From NCBI GenBank assembly GCA_963736505.1, contig CAVTOZ010000002.1, positions 1-64,000 on the forward strand: a stretch of 64,000 nt of DNA, written 5' to 3'. The notes under the pieces are model-generated. The model saw nothing but the letters and a program-made list of their open reading frames with translations, ran no database searches and was not told the origin of the DNA. This DNA comes from Solirubrobacter sp963736505 (lineage in GTDB: Bacteria > Actinomycetota > Thermoleophilia > Solirubrobacterales > Solirubrobacteraceae). Below, in pieces: positions 56,642 to 64,000 of this stretch. Every line of letters begins with the position of its first letter. Within the stretch, counting starts at the first letter, position 1. The translations under genes and the position numbers were made by a program.

Positions 56642-56823
56642 TCACCGAGGCCGAGAGGACCGCGCTCGCGCCGTACTGCAGCGGCTGCGGCAAGCCGGGC
56701 GGCGAGCACCCCGGGTGCCGGCGCGCGCTCGACCCGCCGCGCTACTGCGTCGACTGCGGGCGCAAGCTCGCCGTGCAGGTCTTCCCGACCGGGTACCGCG
56801 CCACATGCGTTCGCTGCGGCTGA
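56638..56823 (+). CDS. bsaP: Biotin synthase auxiliary protein (BsaP-like)
   Basis: 61 residues from GTG 56638, overlapping the bioB stop (GTGA). Three CxxC pairs or Cys-rich sites (YCSGCGKPGGEHPGC; RYCVDCGRKLAVQVF; TCVRCG) and the block LDPPRYCVDCGRKLAVQVFP match the small protein that follows bioB in mycobacteria. There BsaP is reported to carry an iron-sulphur cluster and support BioB. The BioF start lies inside its last six codons. Identification rests on the Cys pattern and on position; metal content is inferred. Confidence 0.8.
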   Translation: MITEAERTALAPYCSGCGKPGGEHPGCRRALDPPRYCVDCGRKLAVQVFPTGYRATCVRCG

Positions 56824-57938
56824 TCCTCGACGAGCTGCGCGAGGCGGGCCTGTACCGCGAGCTGCGCACGATCGAGAGCGCCCAGGGGCCGAACGTGCGG
56901 CTCGACGGCCGCGACGTGCTGCTGCTGTGCTCGAACGACTACCTCGGTCTGGCGGGGGATCCGCGGCTGCGCGACGCGGCCGCGGAGGCGGCCGAGCGCT
57001 GGGGCGCCGGCGCCGGGTCCTCGCGGCTGGTGTCCGGCAACATGACGCCGCACGCCGAGCTCGAGCGGCGGCTCGCCGAGCTCAAGGGCACGGAGGCGTG
57101 CGTGCTGTTCGGCTCCGGCTACCTCGCCAACACGGGCGTGATCTCAGCGCTCGCGGGAGCGGGCGAGATCGTCGTCTCGGACTCGCTCAACCACGCCTCG
57201 ATCATCGACGGCTGCCGGCTCGCGCGCGCCGAGACGAAGGTCTACGCGCACCGCGACCTCGACCAGCTCGCCGCCGCGCTCGACGACCCGCGTCCCGCGA
57301 CGGTCGTGACCGACGCCGTCTTCTCGATGGACGGCGACCTCGCGCCGCTGCGCGAGATCGCCGAGCTCGCCCACCGGCACGGCGCGCGCGTGGTGATCGA
57401 CGAGGCGCACGCGACCGGCGTGGTCGGGCCGGAGGGCCGCGGCCTCGCGCACGAGCTCGGCATCGAGGTCGACGTCGTGATCGGCACGCTCGGCAAGGCG
57501 CTCGGCAGCTACGGCGCGTTCGCGTGCTGCAGCGCCGAGACGGCCGAGTTCCTCGTCAACCGCGCGCGCACGCTGATCTACTCGACCGCGCTCCCGCCGC
57601 CGTCGGTCGGCGCCGCGCTGAAGGCGCTCGAGCTGATGGATCGCGCGCTCGTCGGCCGGCTGCACGCGAACGCGCGCACGCTGCGGCGCGCGCTCGGCGT
57701 GGCCGAGAGCGGCATGCCGATCGTCCCGCTGCTCGCCGGCGAACCCGAGACCGCGCTGGCGCAGTGCGCCGCGGCGCTCGACCGCGGCGTGTTCGTGCAG
57801 GCGATCCGCCCGCCGACCGTCCCGCCCGGCACGTCGCGGCTCCGCGCGGTCGCGACCGCGGCTCACCAGGAGAGCGAGCTGCTCGAGGCGGCCGAGGTGC
57901 TCAGCTCGACCTCGACGTGGGGCGTCCTGCATGGCTGA
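56805..57938 (+). CDS. bioF: 8-amino-7-oxononanoate synthase
   Basis: 377 residues. Alpha-oxoamine synthase family: LLLCSNDYLGLAGDPRL, GAGSSRLVSGNMTPHAELE, DSLNHASIIDGCRL, VVIDEAHATGVVGPEGRG and the PLP lysine about 231 in IGTLGKALGSYGAF. It condenses pimeloyl thioester with alanine, the first step of the ring pathway. Its last 76 bases overlap a converging gene. No bioC/bioH or bioW was seen in the window. Confidence 0.96.
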   Translation: MRSLRLILDELREAGLYRELRTIESAQGPNVRLDGRDVLLLCSNDYLGLAGDPRLRDAAAEAAERWGAGAGSSRLVSGNMTPHAELERRLAELKGTEACVLFGSGYLANTGVISALAGAGEIVVSDSLNHASIIDGCRLARAETKVYAHRDLDQLAAALDDPRPATVVTDAVFSMDGDLAPLREIAELAHRHGARVVIDEAHATGVVGPEGRGLAHELGIEVDVVIGTLGKALGSYGAFACCSAETAEFLVNRARTLIYSTALPPPSVGAALKALELMDRALVGRLHANARTLRRALGVAESGMPIVPLLAGEPETALAQCAAALDRGVFVQAIRPPTVPPGTSRLRAVATAAHQESELLEAAEVLSSTSTWGVLHG

Positions 57939-58840
57939 CCCGCCGCGACGTGCAGCCGCTTCGCCTCGAGGTCCATGATCACCGAGGCGAGCGTCGCGGT
58001 CCGCTCCTCCCACGGCTCGGACTCGTCGACGTGGCGGCAGACGCCCTTCGGATGCCCGGCGTGGGAGCGCAGCGCCTCCAGCAGCGGCAGCGTGCGGATG
58101 ATCTCCAGCCGCTCGACGGTGCTGGACGACTCCTCCAGGCCGACGTCGCGGCCGGCCGGCGGCGGCTCGAGGAAGTGGTTGGTGTGCGCGCCGCCCGCGA
58201 CGACGTTCGCGCCGCCGGGCGACAGCTCGACGGTCAGCACGTTGCCGGGCTCCGCCACGGTCACCGCCGAGGACGCGGACACGCGCGCCGCGGTCAGCAG
58301 CGCGACCGCCTCCTCGACCGACCGGCACGTCATCACGCGCCGCAGCAGCAGGTGGATCGGCACGCCGTCGAGGCCGCCGTCCTCGCTCGTCCTCAGCAGG
58401 TTCAGGCACACGCCCAGGCCCGCGTCGTTGAGCCCGATCTTGGCGAGCATCCCGGCCTCGGTGACGGTCGCGAACCAGCGCCCGTCCTCGTGCACGATCC
58501 ACACAAGCGTCGAGTCCTGCAGGTCCGGATGCCAGTCCCAGTTCTGCGCGAGCGTGGCGCCCGTGCCGACGACCGAGCACTCGCCGGCGCTCGCGAGCAG
58601 CTCCGTGCGCGCGTTGACGGCCAGCAGCTCGCGCGCGTCGACGCCGGCGCCGAGCGCGATCCCGTGGAGCTCGTCGTGCTCGTCGTCGGACGCCCGCACG
58701 CGCCCGCCGGCGGACAGGTCGCAGCCGAGCCGGCGGTAGACGTCGATCGTGTGCCGCACGCGCTCGCCGTGCGCCTGGCCGAACGCCTCGCCGCGCATCC
58801 GCGCCGTCGGCTCGGCGGAGACGTGGACCGGCAGCGTCAC
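57863..58840 (-). CDS. C45-family autoproteolytic acyltransferase/amidohydrolase
   Basis: 325 residues from GTG 58840, overlapping the synthetase stop (GTGA). Family features: RGEAFGQAHGERVRHTID, LLAVNARTELLASAGECSVV with the probable Ntn nucleophile Cys about 88, LAQNWDWHPDLQ, EAGMLAKIGLNDAGLGVCLN and AHTNHFLEPP. These enzymes (AAT/carcinine-hydrolase group) cleave themselves before the Cys and hydrolyse or transfer acyl groups on amides. Coupling to an acyl-CoA synthetase gene suggests that the two handle the same acyl group. Confidence 0.82.
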   Translation of the reverse strand: MTLPVHVSAEPTARMRGEAFGQAHGERVRHTIDVYRRLGCDLSAGGRVRASDDEHDELHGIALGAGVDARELLAVNARTELLASAGECSVVGTGATLAQNWDWHPDLQDSTLVWIVHEDGRWFATVTEAGMLAKIGLNDAGLGVCLNLLRTSEDGGLDGVPIHLLLRRVMTCRSVEEAVALLTAARVSASSAVTVAEPGNVLTVELSPGGANVVAGGAHTNHFLEPPPAGRDVGLEESSSTVERLEIIRTLPLLEALRSHAGHPKGVCRHVDESEPWEERTATLASVIMDLEAKRLHVAAGQPCRTPHVEVELSTSAASSSSLSW

Positions 58841-60168
58841 GCGAGCTTGGCCTTGGTGACCTTGCCCATCGCGTTGCGCGGCAGCTCGTCGAGGTAGCGG
58901 ACCTCGCGCGGGCGCTTGTGCGGCGTGAGCAGGCGCGCGACGTGATCGGCCAGCTCCTGCTCGCTCGGGCGCTCGCCCTCGCTCACGACCCAGGCGACGA
59001 TCTTCTCGCCGAGGTCGTCGTCGGGCTCGCCGGTGACGGCCGCCTCGGCCACGTTCGGATGCTCGGCGAGCGCGTTCTCGATCTCGCCCGCGCCGATCTT
59101 GTAGCCGCCGCTCTTGATGATGTCGGTCGCCAGCCGGCCGACGATCCGCACGTAGCCGTCGTCGTCGCGCGCGCCCATGTCGCCGGTCGCGAACCAGCCG
59201 TCGCGGAACGCCGTCTCGGTCGCGTCCGGGCGGTTGAGGTACTCGGTGAACAGGCTCGCGCCGCGGATCTGGATCTCGTCGTCGACGAGCCGCAGGTCCA
59301 CGCCCGGCAGCGGCGGCCCGACGGTGCCGGGACGGCGGTCGCCGTCGGCGCGCACGGCGGTGATCATCAGCGTCTCGGTCATGCCGTAGCGCTCGACGAT
59401 CTCCTGCCCCGTCGCCGCCTTGATGCGGTCGTGGTCGGCGGCCGGGAGCGCGGCGGAGCCGGAGACGAGCAGGCGCGCCTCGCCGATCCTGGCCGCCAGC
59501 CCGGCGTCCGCCTCCACGTCGGCGGCGAGCCGGTGGTACATCGTCGGGACGCCGAAGAGCATCGTCGCGCGCGTCGAGAGCGCCTCGGCGGCGGCCTGCG
59601 CCGAGAAGCGGCCGAGGTGCCAGACGCCGCCGCCGCGGCGCAGCGGGCCGAGCACGCCGAGGATCAGGCCGTGCACGTGGAAGAGCGGGAGCGCGTGCGC
59701 GACGACGTCGTCGCCGGTCCACTCCCACGCGGCCGCGAGCGCGTCGAGGTTGGCGGCGATCGCGCGGCGCGGGAGCACGACGCCCTTCGGCGGCCCGGTC
59801 GTGCCGGACGTGTAGACGACGATCGCGGGCGCCTCGGGGTCGGGCTCGTCCGGCCATTCGCCGGTGGCGTCGAGGTCGACGTCCTCCAGCATCGCGTCGG
59901 GCGCGCTGTCGGAGAGGATGTGCTCGAGCTCGCGCTCGCCGGCCTTCGGGTTGATCGGCGTGATCGGGACGCCGGCGGCCAGCGCGCCGACGACGGCGAC
60001 GACGGTCTGCAGCGAGCTCGTCGCGGTGACGGCGACGCGGTCCATGCCCTCGATCCGCTCCGCCACGGCGCCGGCGGCGGCGCGCAGCCGCGCGTAGCTC
60101 AGGGCGTCGTCGCCGACGCGGATCGCCTCACGGCCGTCAGGCGTTGACAGTCCTTCGAGCAGCTCCAC
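58837..60168 (-). CDS. Acyl-CoA synthetase (AMP-forming)
   Basis: 443 residues, short for the family and close to malonyl-CoA synthetase MatB in size. AMP-binding motifs: VVYTSGTTGPPKGVV, ERYGMTETLM, DGWFATGDMG, GRLATDIIKSGGYKI and the C-terminal ELPRNAMGKVTKAK with the catalytic Lys. A MatB-like dicarboxylate activity is possible. Because biotin genes converge on it, a pimelate-activating role can be imagined but is unproven. It overlaps the EamA gene at its start and is coupled to the C45 enzyme. Confidence 0.88.
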   Translation of the reverse strand: MELLEGLSTPDGREAIRVGDDALSYARLRAAAGAVAERIEGMDRVAVTATSSLQTVVAVVGALAAGVPITPINPKAGERELEHILSDSAPDAMLEDVDLDATGEWPDEPDPEAPAIVVYTSGTTGPPKGVVLPRRAIAANLDALAAAWEWTGDDVVAHALPLFHVHGLILGVLGPLRRGGGVWHLGRFSAQAAAEALSTRATMLFGVPTMYHRLAADVEADAGLAARIGEARLLVSGSAALPAADHDRIKAATGQEIVERYGMTETLMITAVRADGDRRPGTVGPPLPGVDLRLVDDEIQIRGASLFTEYLNRPDATETAFRDGWFATGDMGARDDDGYVRIVGRLATDIIKSGGYKIGAGEIENALAEHPNVAEAAVTGEPDDDLGEKIVAWVVSEGERPSEQELADHVARLLTPHKRPREVRYLDELPRNAMGKVTKAKLA

Positions 60169-61000
60169 GATGCCGGGTTGTATACCCGACGCCCAGCAGG
60201 CAGACCCCTCCTCCGGCGATCGAGGCGACGGTCGGGAGCTCGCCGAGCCACACGAACGCGACCGCGATCGCGACGACCGGCACGGCGTACAGCGAGGCGC
60301 TGACGCGGGCGACGGGCAGCCGGGCGCACGCGTACGCCCAGGCGAAGAAGCCGACCGCGGAGGAGCCCAGGCCGAGGATCGCGACCGCGATCCAGGGCTC
60401 GAGGCCGGCGTGCGGGACGCCGCCCAGCGGCAGCAGCAGCAGCGTGCCCGACCACATCGCGTAGGCGGTCACCTCGAACGGCGTGTAGCGGTTGAGCAGC
60501 GGCTTCTGGAGCACGAAGAACGCGGCCTGGGAGAGCGCGGCGGCGAGCACGATCAGCGCGCCGGCGGAGAGCGAGAGCCCGCCGTCCTGCCCGAGGGCGA
60601 TGATCAGCGCGCCTGTGAACCCGATCGCGAGGCCGATCGGCTCGATCCGCTCGTGCAGCGCCGCCGACGCCAGCAGCGCGACGAAGATCGGGCCGGTGCT
60701 GACGAGCAGGCTGGCGGTGCCGGCGGTGACGCTGCGCTCGCCGGCGTTGAGCAGCAGCTGGTAGGCCGCCATGCCGGTCGCGCCGCACGCGACCAGCGCG
60801 GGGAGGTCCCTCGCCCGCGGCCGCCGCAGGCCCATGAACGGCGCGACGGCGGCCAGCGCGAGGCTCGCGACGGCGAGCCGGACGACCGAGAGCTCGACCG
60901 CGCTGAACCCCTCGAGCGCCGCGCGGATGGCCGCGAAGGCGGAGGCCCAGAGGACGACGGTGAGGGCGGCGGCGGCCCAGGCGCGGGACATGCTTCCCAT
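60137..61000 (-). CDS. EamA-family (DMT superfamily) exporter
   Basis: 287 residues; ATG at 61000, or three codons later at 60991. Ten hydrophobic helices form two EamA repeats (AAALTVVLWASAFAAIRAAL; ALIVLAAALSQAAFFVLQKP), with GTASLLVSTGPIFVALLAS and ASLYAVPVVAIAVAFVWLGE. Such proteins export amino acids or other metabolites. It is divergent from a LysR gene over a 63-base gap, suggesting LysR control of the exporter. Its end overlaps the synthetase gene by 32 bases. Confidence 0.9.
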   Translation of the reverse strand: MGSMSRAWAAAALTVVLWASAFAAIRAALEGFSAVELSVVRLAVASLALAAVAPFMGLRRPRARDLPALVACGATGMAAYQLLLNAGERSVTAGTASLLVSTGPIFVALLASAALHERIEPIGLAIGFTGALIIALGQDGGLSLSAGALIVLAAALSQAAFFVLQKPLLNRYTPFEVTAYAMWSGTLLLLPLGGVPHAGLEPWIAVAILGLGSSAVGFFAWAYACARLPVARVSASLYAVPVVAIAVAFVWLGELPTVASIAGGGVCLLGVGYTTRHRGAARRTVNA

Positions 61001-61063
61001 CGTCGGGCGTTCGTGGTTGAAGCACAAGCGAAACCTGCTTGCCTGATTGTGTAGCATTGCTTC

Positions 61064-61918
61064 ATGCTCGACACCCGCCGCCTGCTCGTCCTGCGCGAGG
61101 TCGCCGCCCACGGCAGCGTGTCCGGCGCCGCCGACGCGCTCGGCTACACGCCGTCGGCGGTGTCGCAGCAGCTGGCGGCGCTCGAGCGCGAGGCGGGCAG
61201 CGCGCTGGTCGAGCGCCACGGCCGCGGGATCCGGCTCACGGAGACGGCGCGGATGCTGCTCCCGCACGCGCACGACGTGCTCGCGGCGCTCGAGCGCGCG
61301 GACGCGACGCTCGCGCGCAGCGCGTCGGAGCTGACCGGCACGGTCCGGCTCGCCTCCTTCCCGACCGCGACGCGCGCGCTGCTGCCGGCCGCGCTCGCCC
61401 GGCTGCGCGCGGAGCACCCGCGGCTGCGCGTCGAGCTGAGCGAGCTGGAGCCGCACGAGAGCCTGCCCGCGCTCGGCGTCGCCAAGATCGATGTGGCGGT
61501 GGCCCACGAGTACGACCTCGTCGGCCGCGATGCGGCGCGCGACCTGCGGCGAGCCGAGATCCTGCGCGAGCCGGTGATGCTGGTGGAGCGCGGCGATTCC
61601 GAGGCGCCGGCGCGGCTGGCGGATTACGCCGAGCGCGACTGGATCGCGCCGCCCGCGTCGACGTCGTGCGGCGAGCTGGTGCGGCGGGCGTGCGCCGCCG
61701 CCGGGTTCACGCCCCGGATCGTGGCCGAGACCGGGGACTTCTCCGTCGCGTGCGCGCTGGCCGAGAGCGGACTGGGCGTGGCGCTGGTGCCGCGGCTGGG
61801 CGGCTCGGGGCGGCCGCTGGACCCGCCGCTGGAGCGGCGGATCTTCGTCGCGTCACGCGCCGGCTCGGAGGATCACCCGCGGATCCGCGCCGTCGTCGAG
61901 GCGATCGCCTCGCCGTAG
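61064..61918 (+). CDS. LysR-family regulator
   Basis: 284 residues. Helix-turn-helix: MLDTRRLLVLREVAAHGSVS; GAADALGYTPSAVSQQLAAL; EREAGSALVERHGRGIRLTE. A LysR substrate-binding domain follows (GTVRLASFPTATRALLPAAL; ELSELEPHESLPALGVAKID; ALAESGLGVALVPRL). It is divergent from the EamA exporter, its likely target. The 3' end overlaps mtnA by 46 bases, tail to tail. Confidence 0.93.
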   Translation: MLDTRRLLVLREVAAHGSVSGAADALGYTPSAVSQQLAALEREAGSALVERHGRGIRLTETARMLLPHAHDVLAALERADATLARSASELTGTVRLASFPTATRALLPAALARLRAEHPRLRVELSELEPHESLPALGVAKIDVAVAHEYDLVGRDAARDLRRAEILREPVMLVERGDSEAPARLADYAERDWIAPPASTSCGELVRRACAAAGFTPRIVAETGDFSVACALAESGLGVALVPRLGGSGRPLDPPLERRIFVASRAGSEDHPRIRAVVEAIASP

Positions 61919-62811
61919 GGCGCGCGCAGCACGCCGGCCTCGGTGATCAGGGCGGTGATCAGCGCCGCCGGCGTGACGTCGAAGGCGGGGTTCCAGACCG
62001 CGGCGCCGGGCGCCGCGGCGACCTCGTCGGCGGAGCGCAGCTCGATCTCGATCCCGGCGCCCGAGGCGGTCGCCGGATCGAGCGTGGAGGTCGGGCCGGC
62101 GACGTAGAACGGGATGCCGTGATGATGCGCGGCCAGCGCGAGCGCGAACGTCCCGACCTTGTTGGCGACGTCGCCGTTGGCCGCCACGCGGTCGCAGCCG
62201 ACGATCACCGCGTCGACGCGGCCCGACGCGAGCAGGGCCGCCGCCGCGCCGTCGGGCAGCACCGTCACCGCGATGCCGGCGTCGGCCAGCTCCCACGCGG
62301 TCAGCCGCGCGCCCTGGCGCAGCGGGCGCGTCTCGCACGCGAACACCTCGACCGGCTCGCCCGCCGCCGCCTTCGCGTACACCGGCGCCAGCGCGGTCCC
62401 GATCCCGGACGTCGCGAGCCGGCCCGCGTTGCAGATCGTCAGCAGCCGCGCCGCGCCGCGCAGCTCTTCGCGCCCGGCCTCGCCGATCGCGCGGCAGGCG
62501 GCCTGGTCCTCGCGCCAGATCGCGATCGCCTCGGCCTCGCGGTCGGGCGCCGCGAGCACGCGCTCGACCGCCCAGCGCAGGTTGACGGCGGTCGGCCGGG
62601 CGGACGCGATCCGCTCCGCCGCCTCGGGCGCCAGCACGACGCCGAACGCGCCCGCCACGCCGAGCGCCGGCGCGCCCCGCACCGCGAGCCGCCGGATCGC
62701 GTCGACGACCTGGTCGGCGGTCGTCAGCCGGAGCACGATCTCCTCGTCCGGCAGGCGCGTCTGATCGAGGATCTCGATCGCGCCGCCGGTCCAGGCGATG
62801 GTCTCGATCAC
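61873..62811 (-). CDS. mtnA: S-methyl-5-thioribose-1-phosphate isomerase
   Basis: 312 residues from GTG 62811 (GTGA overlap with metX). Motifs of MtnA: AVRGAPALGVAGAFGVVLA, ICNAGRLATSGIGTALAP with the catalytic Cys, ETRPLRQGARLTAWEL and VGCDRVAANGDVANKVGTFA with the catalytic Asp, then YVAGPTSTLD and NPAFDVTPAALITALITEAG. It isomerises MTR-1-P to MTRu-1-P in methionine salvage. Its coupling to metX joins salvage and synthesis of methionine in one operon. eIF2B-like relatives are excluded by the Cys/Asp motifs. Confidence 0.93.
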   Translation of the reverse strand: MIETIAWTGGAIEILDQTRLPDEEIVLRLTTADQVVDAIRRLAVRGAPALGVAGAFGVVLAPEAAERIASARPTAVNLRWAVERVLAAPDREAEAIAIWREDQAACRAIGEAGREELRGAARLLTICNAGRLATSGIGTALAPVYAKAAAGEPVEVFACETRPLRQGARLTAWELADAGIAVTVLPDGAAAALLASGRVDAVIVGCDRVAANGDVANKVGTFALALAAHHHGIPFYVAGPTSTLDPATASGAGIEIELRSADEVAAAPGAAVWNPAFDVTPAALITALITEAGVLRAPYGEAIASTTARIRG

Positions 62812-63788
62812 CCCACGAACTCTCGCACCAGCGCGTGGTACTCGGGGAGGTCCATCAGGAACGAGTCGTGCCCCCACGGCGAGCGGACCTCGTGCCGGAC
62901 GACGTCCGCCCCGCGCTCGAGCAGCCGCGCCTCGATGTACTCGGAGTGCTCGGTCCCGAAGCGCCAGTCGCTGTCGAAGGAGACCACCAGATAGCGCGTG
63001 GACGGGGTGCCGGCATGCTCGGCGAACGGCTCGTAGTAGTCCATCACGCGCGACAGGTAGAGGTACGTGTGCTTGTCGAAGCGCGCGAGGAAGATGCGCG
63101 CCTGGTAGTCGAGGTAGTGCTCGACCTCGAAGTCGGACTCCATCGTCATCGGGCCGGGTGGGTGGGGTCCCCTTCGCGCGCGATCGAACTTCAGCGCCAT
63201 CGACTCGTTCGACAGGTACGTGATGTGGGCCATCATGCGCGCGACGTCCATCGCGTCGTGGTGCAGGATCGCCTCGCGCGCGACCTTCGTGAACGCGATG
63301 TTCTGCGCCGTCAGCCGCGCGGTGCAGCAGATCAGGACGGCGCGCTCGACCTCGTCGGGGTGGTCGAGCGACCACTGCAGCGCCTGCATCCCGCCCAGCG
63401 AGCCGCCGACGGCCGCATGCACGCGCTCGATGCCGAGCTCGCGCAGCAGCGCGCGGTGGACGGTCACGAGGTCGCGGATCGTGAACAGCGGGAACGTCAT
63501 CCCGTACGGCTCGCCCGTCGCGGGGTCGATCGACGACGGCCCGGTCGTGCCCTTGCAGCCGCCGAGCAGGTTCGCGCAGATGACGCGGAAGCGGTCGGTG
63601 TCCACCGCGCGCCCAGGCCCGACGAGCGTGTCCCACCACTCGGTCGCCTCGGCGTCGCCCGTCAGCGCGTGGTGGATGTAGACGACCGGCGCGTCGCGCG
63701 GGCCGTAGTCCGCGTACGCGACGTCGACCGGCGCGAGCGTCGCGCCGGACTCGAGCGCGACCGACTCCAGCGTCAGCGACTCAGCCAC
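62808..63788 (-). CDS. metX: Homoserine O-acyltransferase
   Basis: 326 residues from GTG 63788. Alpha/beta hydrolase of the MetX type: VVYIHHALTGDAEA, ICANLLGGCKGTTGPSSIDP, nucleophile Ser about 130 in VGGSLGGMQALQW, Asp about 274 in SFDSDWRFG and His about 307 in WGHDSFL. It acylates homoserine for direct sulphydrylation in methionine synthesis. Acetyl rather than succinyl is assumed from the family. The start overlaps the end of the CoA-binding gene and the stop overlaps mtnA. Confidence 0.94.
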   Translation of the reverse strand: MAESLTLESVALESGATLAPVDVAYADYGPRDAPVVYIHHALTGDAEATEWWDTLVGPGRAVDTDRFRVICANLLGGCKGTTGPSSIDPATGEPYGMTFPLFTIRDLVTVHRALLRELGIERVHAAVGGSLGGMQALQWSLDHPDEVERAVLICCTARLTAQNIAFTKVAREAILHHDAMDVARMMAHITYLSNESMALKFDRARRGPHPPGPMTMESDFEVEHYLDYQARIFLARFDKHTYLYLSRVMDYYEPFAEHAGTPSTRYLVVSFDSDWRFGTEHSEYIEARLLERGADVVRHEVRSPWGHDSFLMDLPEYHALVREFVG

Positions 63789-64000
63789 GCGTGCGCCGCG
63801 ACGAGATGACGCCCGTGTCGAACCCGGCCAGGTGCAGCCCGCCGGCGAAGCGGGCGTGCTCGATCTTCACGCAGCGGTTGCTGACGACCTTCAAGCCGGC
63901 CGCATCCGCGATCTCGACCGCCTCGTCGCTGTGCAGCCCGAGCTGCATCCAGAACACCTTCGCGCCCGCGTCGACCGCCTCGCGCGCGACGCCGGGCAGC
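63781..64000 (-). CDS. CoA-binding domain protein, 5' end outside the window
   Basis: The C-terminal 73 residues are visible: AGAKVFWMQLGLHSDEAVEI, AGLKVVSNRCVKIEHARF and HLAGFDTGVISSRRTRG. This is the conserved end of the small YccU-type CoA-binding (Rossmann) proteins. In actinobacteria such a gene often lies between metY and metX, which fits the position here. It overlaps the metX start by eight bases. The remainder, and a possible metY, would lie to the right. Confidence 0.85.
   Translation of the reverse strand, partial: LPGVAREAVDAGAKVFWMQLGLHSDEAVEIADAAGLKVVSNRCVKIEHARFAGGLHLAGFDTGVISSRRTRG

Noticed and set aside
58837..60168. Naming the synthetase bioW
   Set aside because: BioW has a different fold; this protein has standard AMP-binding motifs.

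Overview
The window looks like chromosomal DNA of a high-GC actinobacterium. The closest fit is a soil Thermoleophilia/Solirubrobacterales-type genome, judged from overall GC, heavy GTG/ATG start use with ATGA/GTGA overlaps, a mycobacterial-style biotin operon with a BsaP-type protein, and metX linked to a CoA-binding protein. The lineage is an inference; there is no rRNA in the window to confirm it.

Layout. (1) 1-7.9 kb, minus strand: a restriction-type cluster of Z1 helicase, PD-(D/E)XK nuclease, GHKL/MORC-like ATPase and two unidentified genes. Where a junction can be read the genes are joined by ATGA overlaps, and every gene is broken by indels. (2) 8.8-13.7 kb: a decayed MobF relaxase/helicase, an excisionase-like HTH protein, an intact tyrosine integrase and a broken hypothetical, i.e. 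the core of an integrative element. (3) 13.9-18.0 kb: small accessory genes: DUF3024, YciI, a phosphoesterase, a HipA/PI4K-like kinase beside an XRE pair with a perfect palindromic operator, a DUF3427 stub and an unknown protein 'P'. (4) 18.5-26.7 kb: mostly intact chromosomal genes: one histidine kinase with three NarL-type regulators, a MazEF pair, an ABC exporter with its TetR. (5) 26.8-29.8 kb: broken hydrolases, an AhpC/TSA stub and a nucleotidyltransferase cassette. (6) 29.8-45.25 kb: an island bracketed by a complete tRNA-Thr(GGT) and two 3'-end copies of tRNA genes. It holds a GmrSD-type remnant and a four-gene minus-strand operon: RecD-like helicase with a C-terminal nuclease-like domain, HEAT-type protein, Hsp70-family protein and SNF2/RapA-type helicase. 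The island ends with a second copy of 'P' and a DUF2283/nuclease toxin-antitoxin-like pair. (7) 45.3-64 kb: intact core-like genes: a repeat-rich secreted protein, sugar-acid catabolism genes (LhgO-like, IlvD/Edd, RraA-like), GNAT/Nudix/phosphoesterase, the biotin operon bioA-bioD-bioB-bsaP-bioF, a C45 acyltransferase and acyl-CoA synthetase, an EamA/LysR divergent pair, mtnA-metX and the end of a CoA-binding protein gene.

The most unusual item is the Hsp70/HEAT/SNF2/RecD operon at 31.9-43.2 kb. Its composition, its ATGA coupling, its position between tRNA-derived repeats and its association with other defence-type remnants suggest an anti-phage or DNA-processing system that I cannot match to any named system I know.

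Frameshifts are not spread evenly. Nearly all fall in the accessory blocks (1-11.7, 13.2-13.7, 27-31.6 and 31.9-43.3 kb), while neighbouring core genes are clean. This means either real decay of the islands or poorer sequence accuracy there, for example low read depth over strain-variable DNA. Features called pseudogene are therefore 'interrupted in this sequence', not proven dead.
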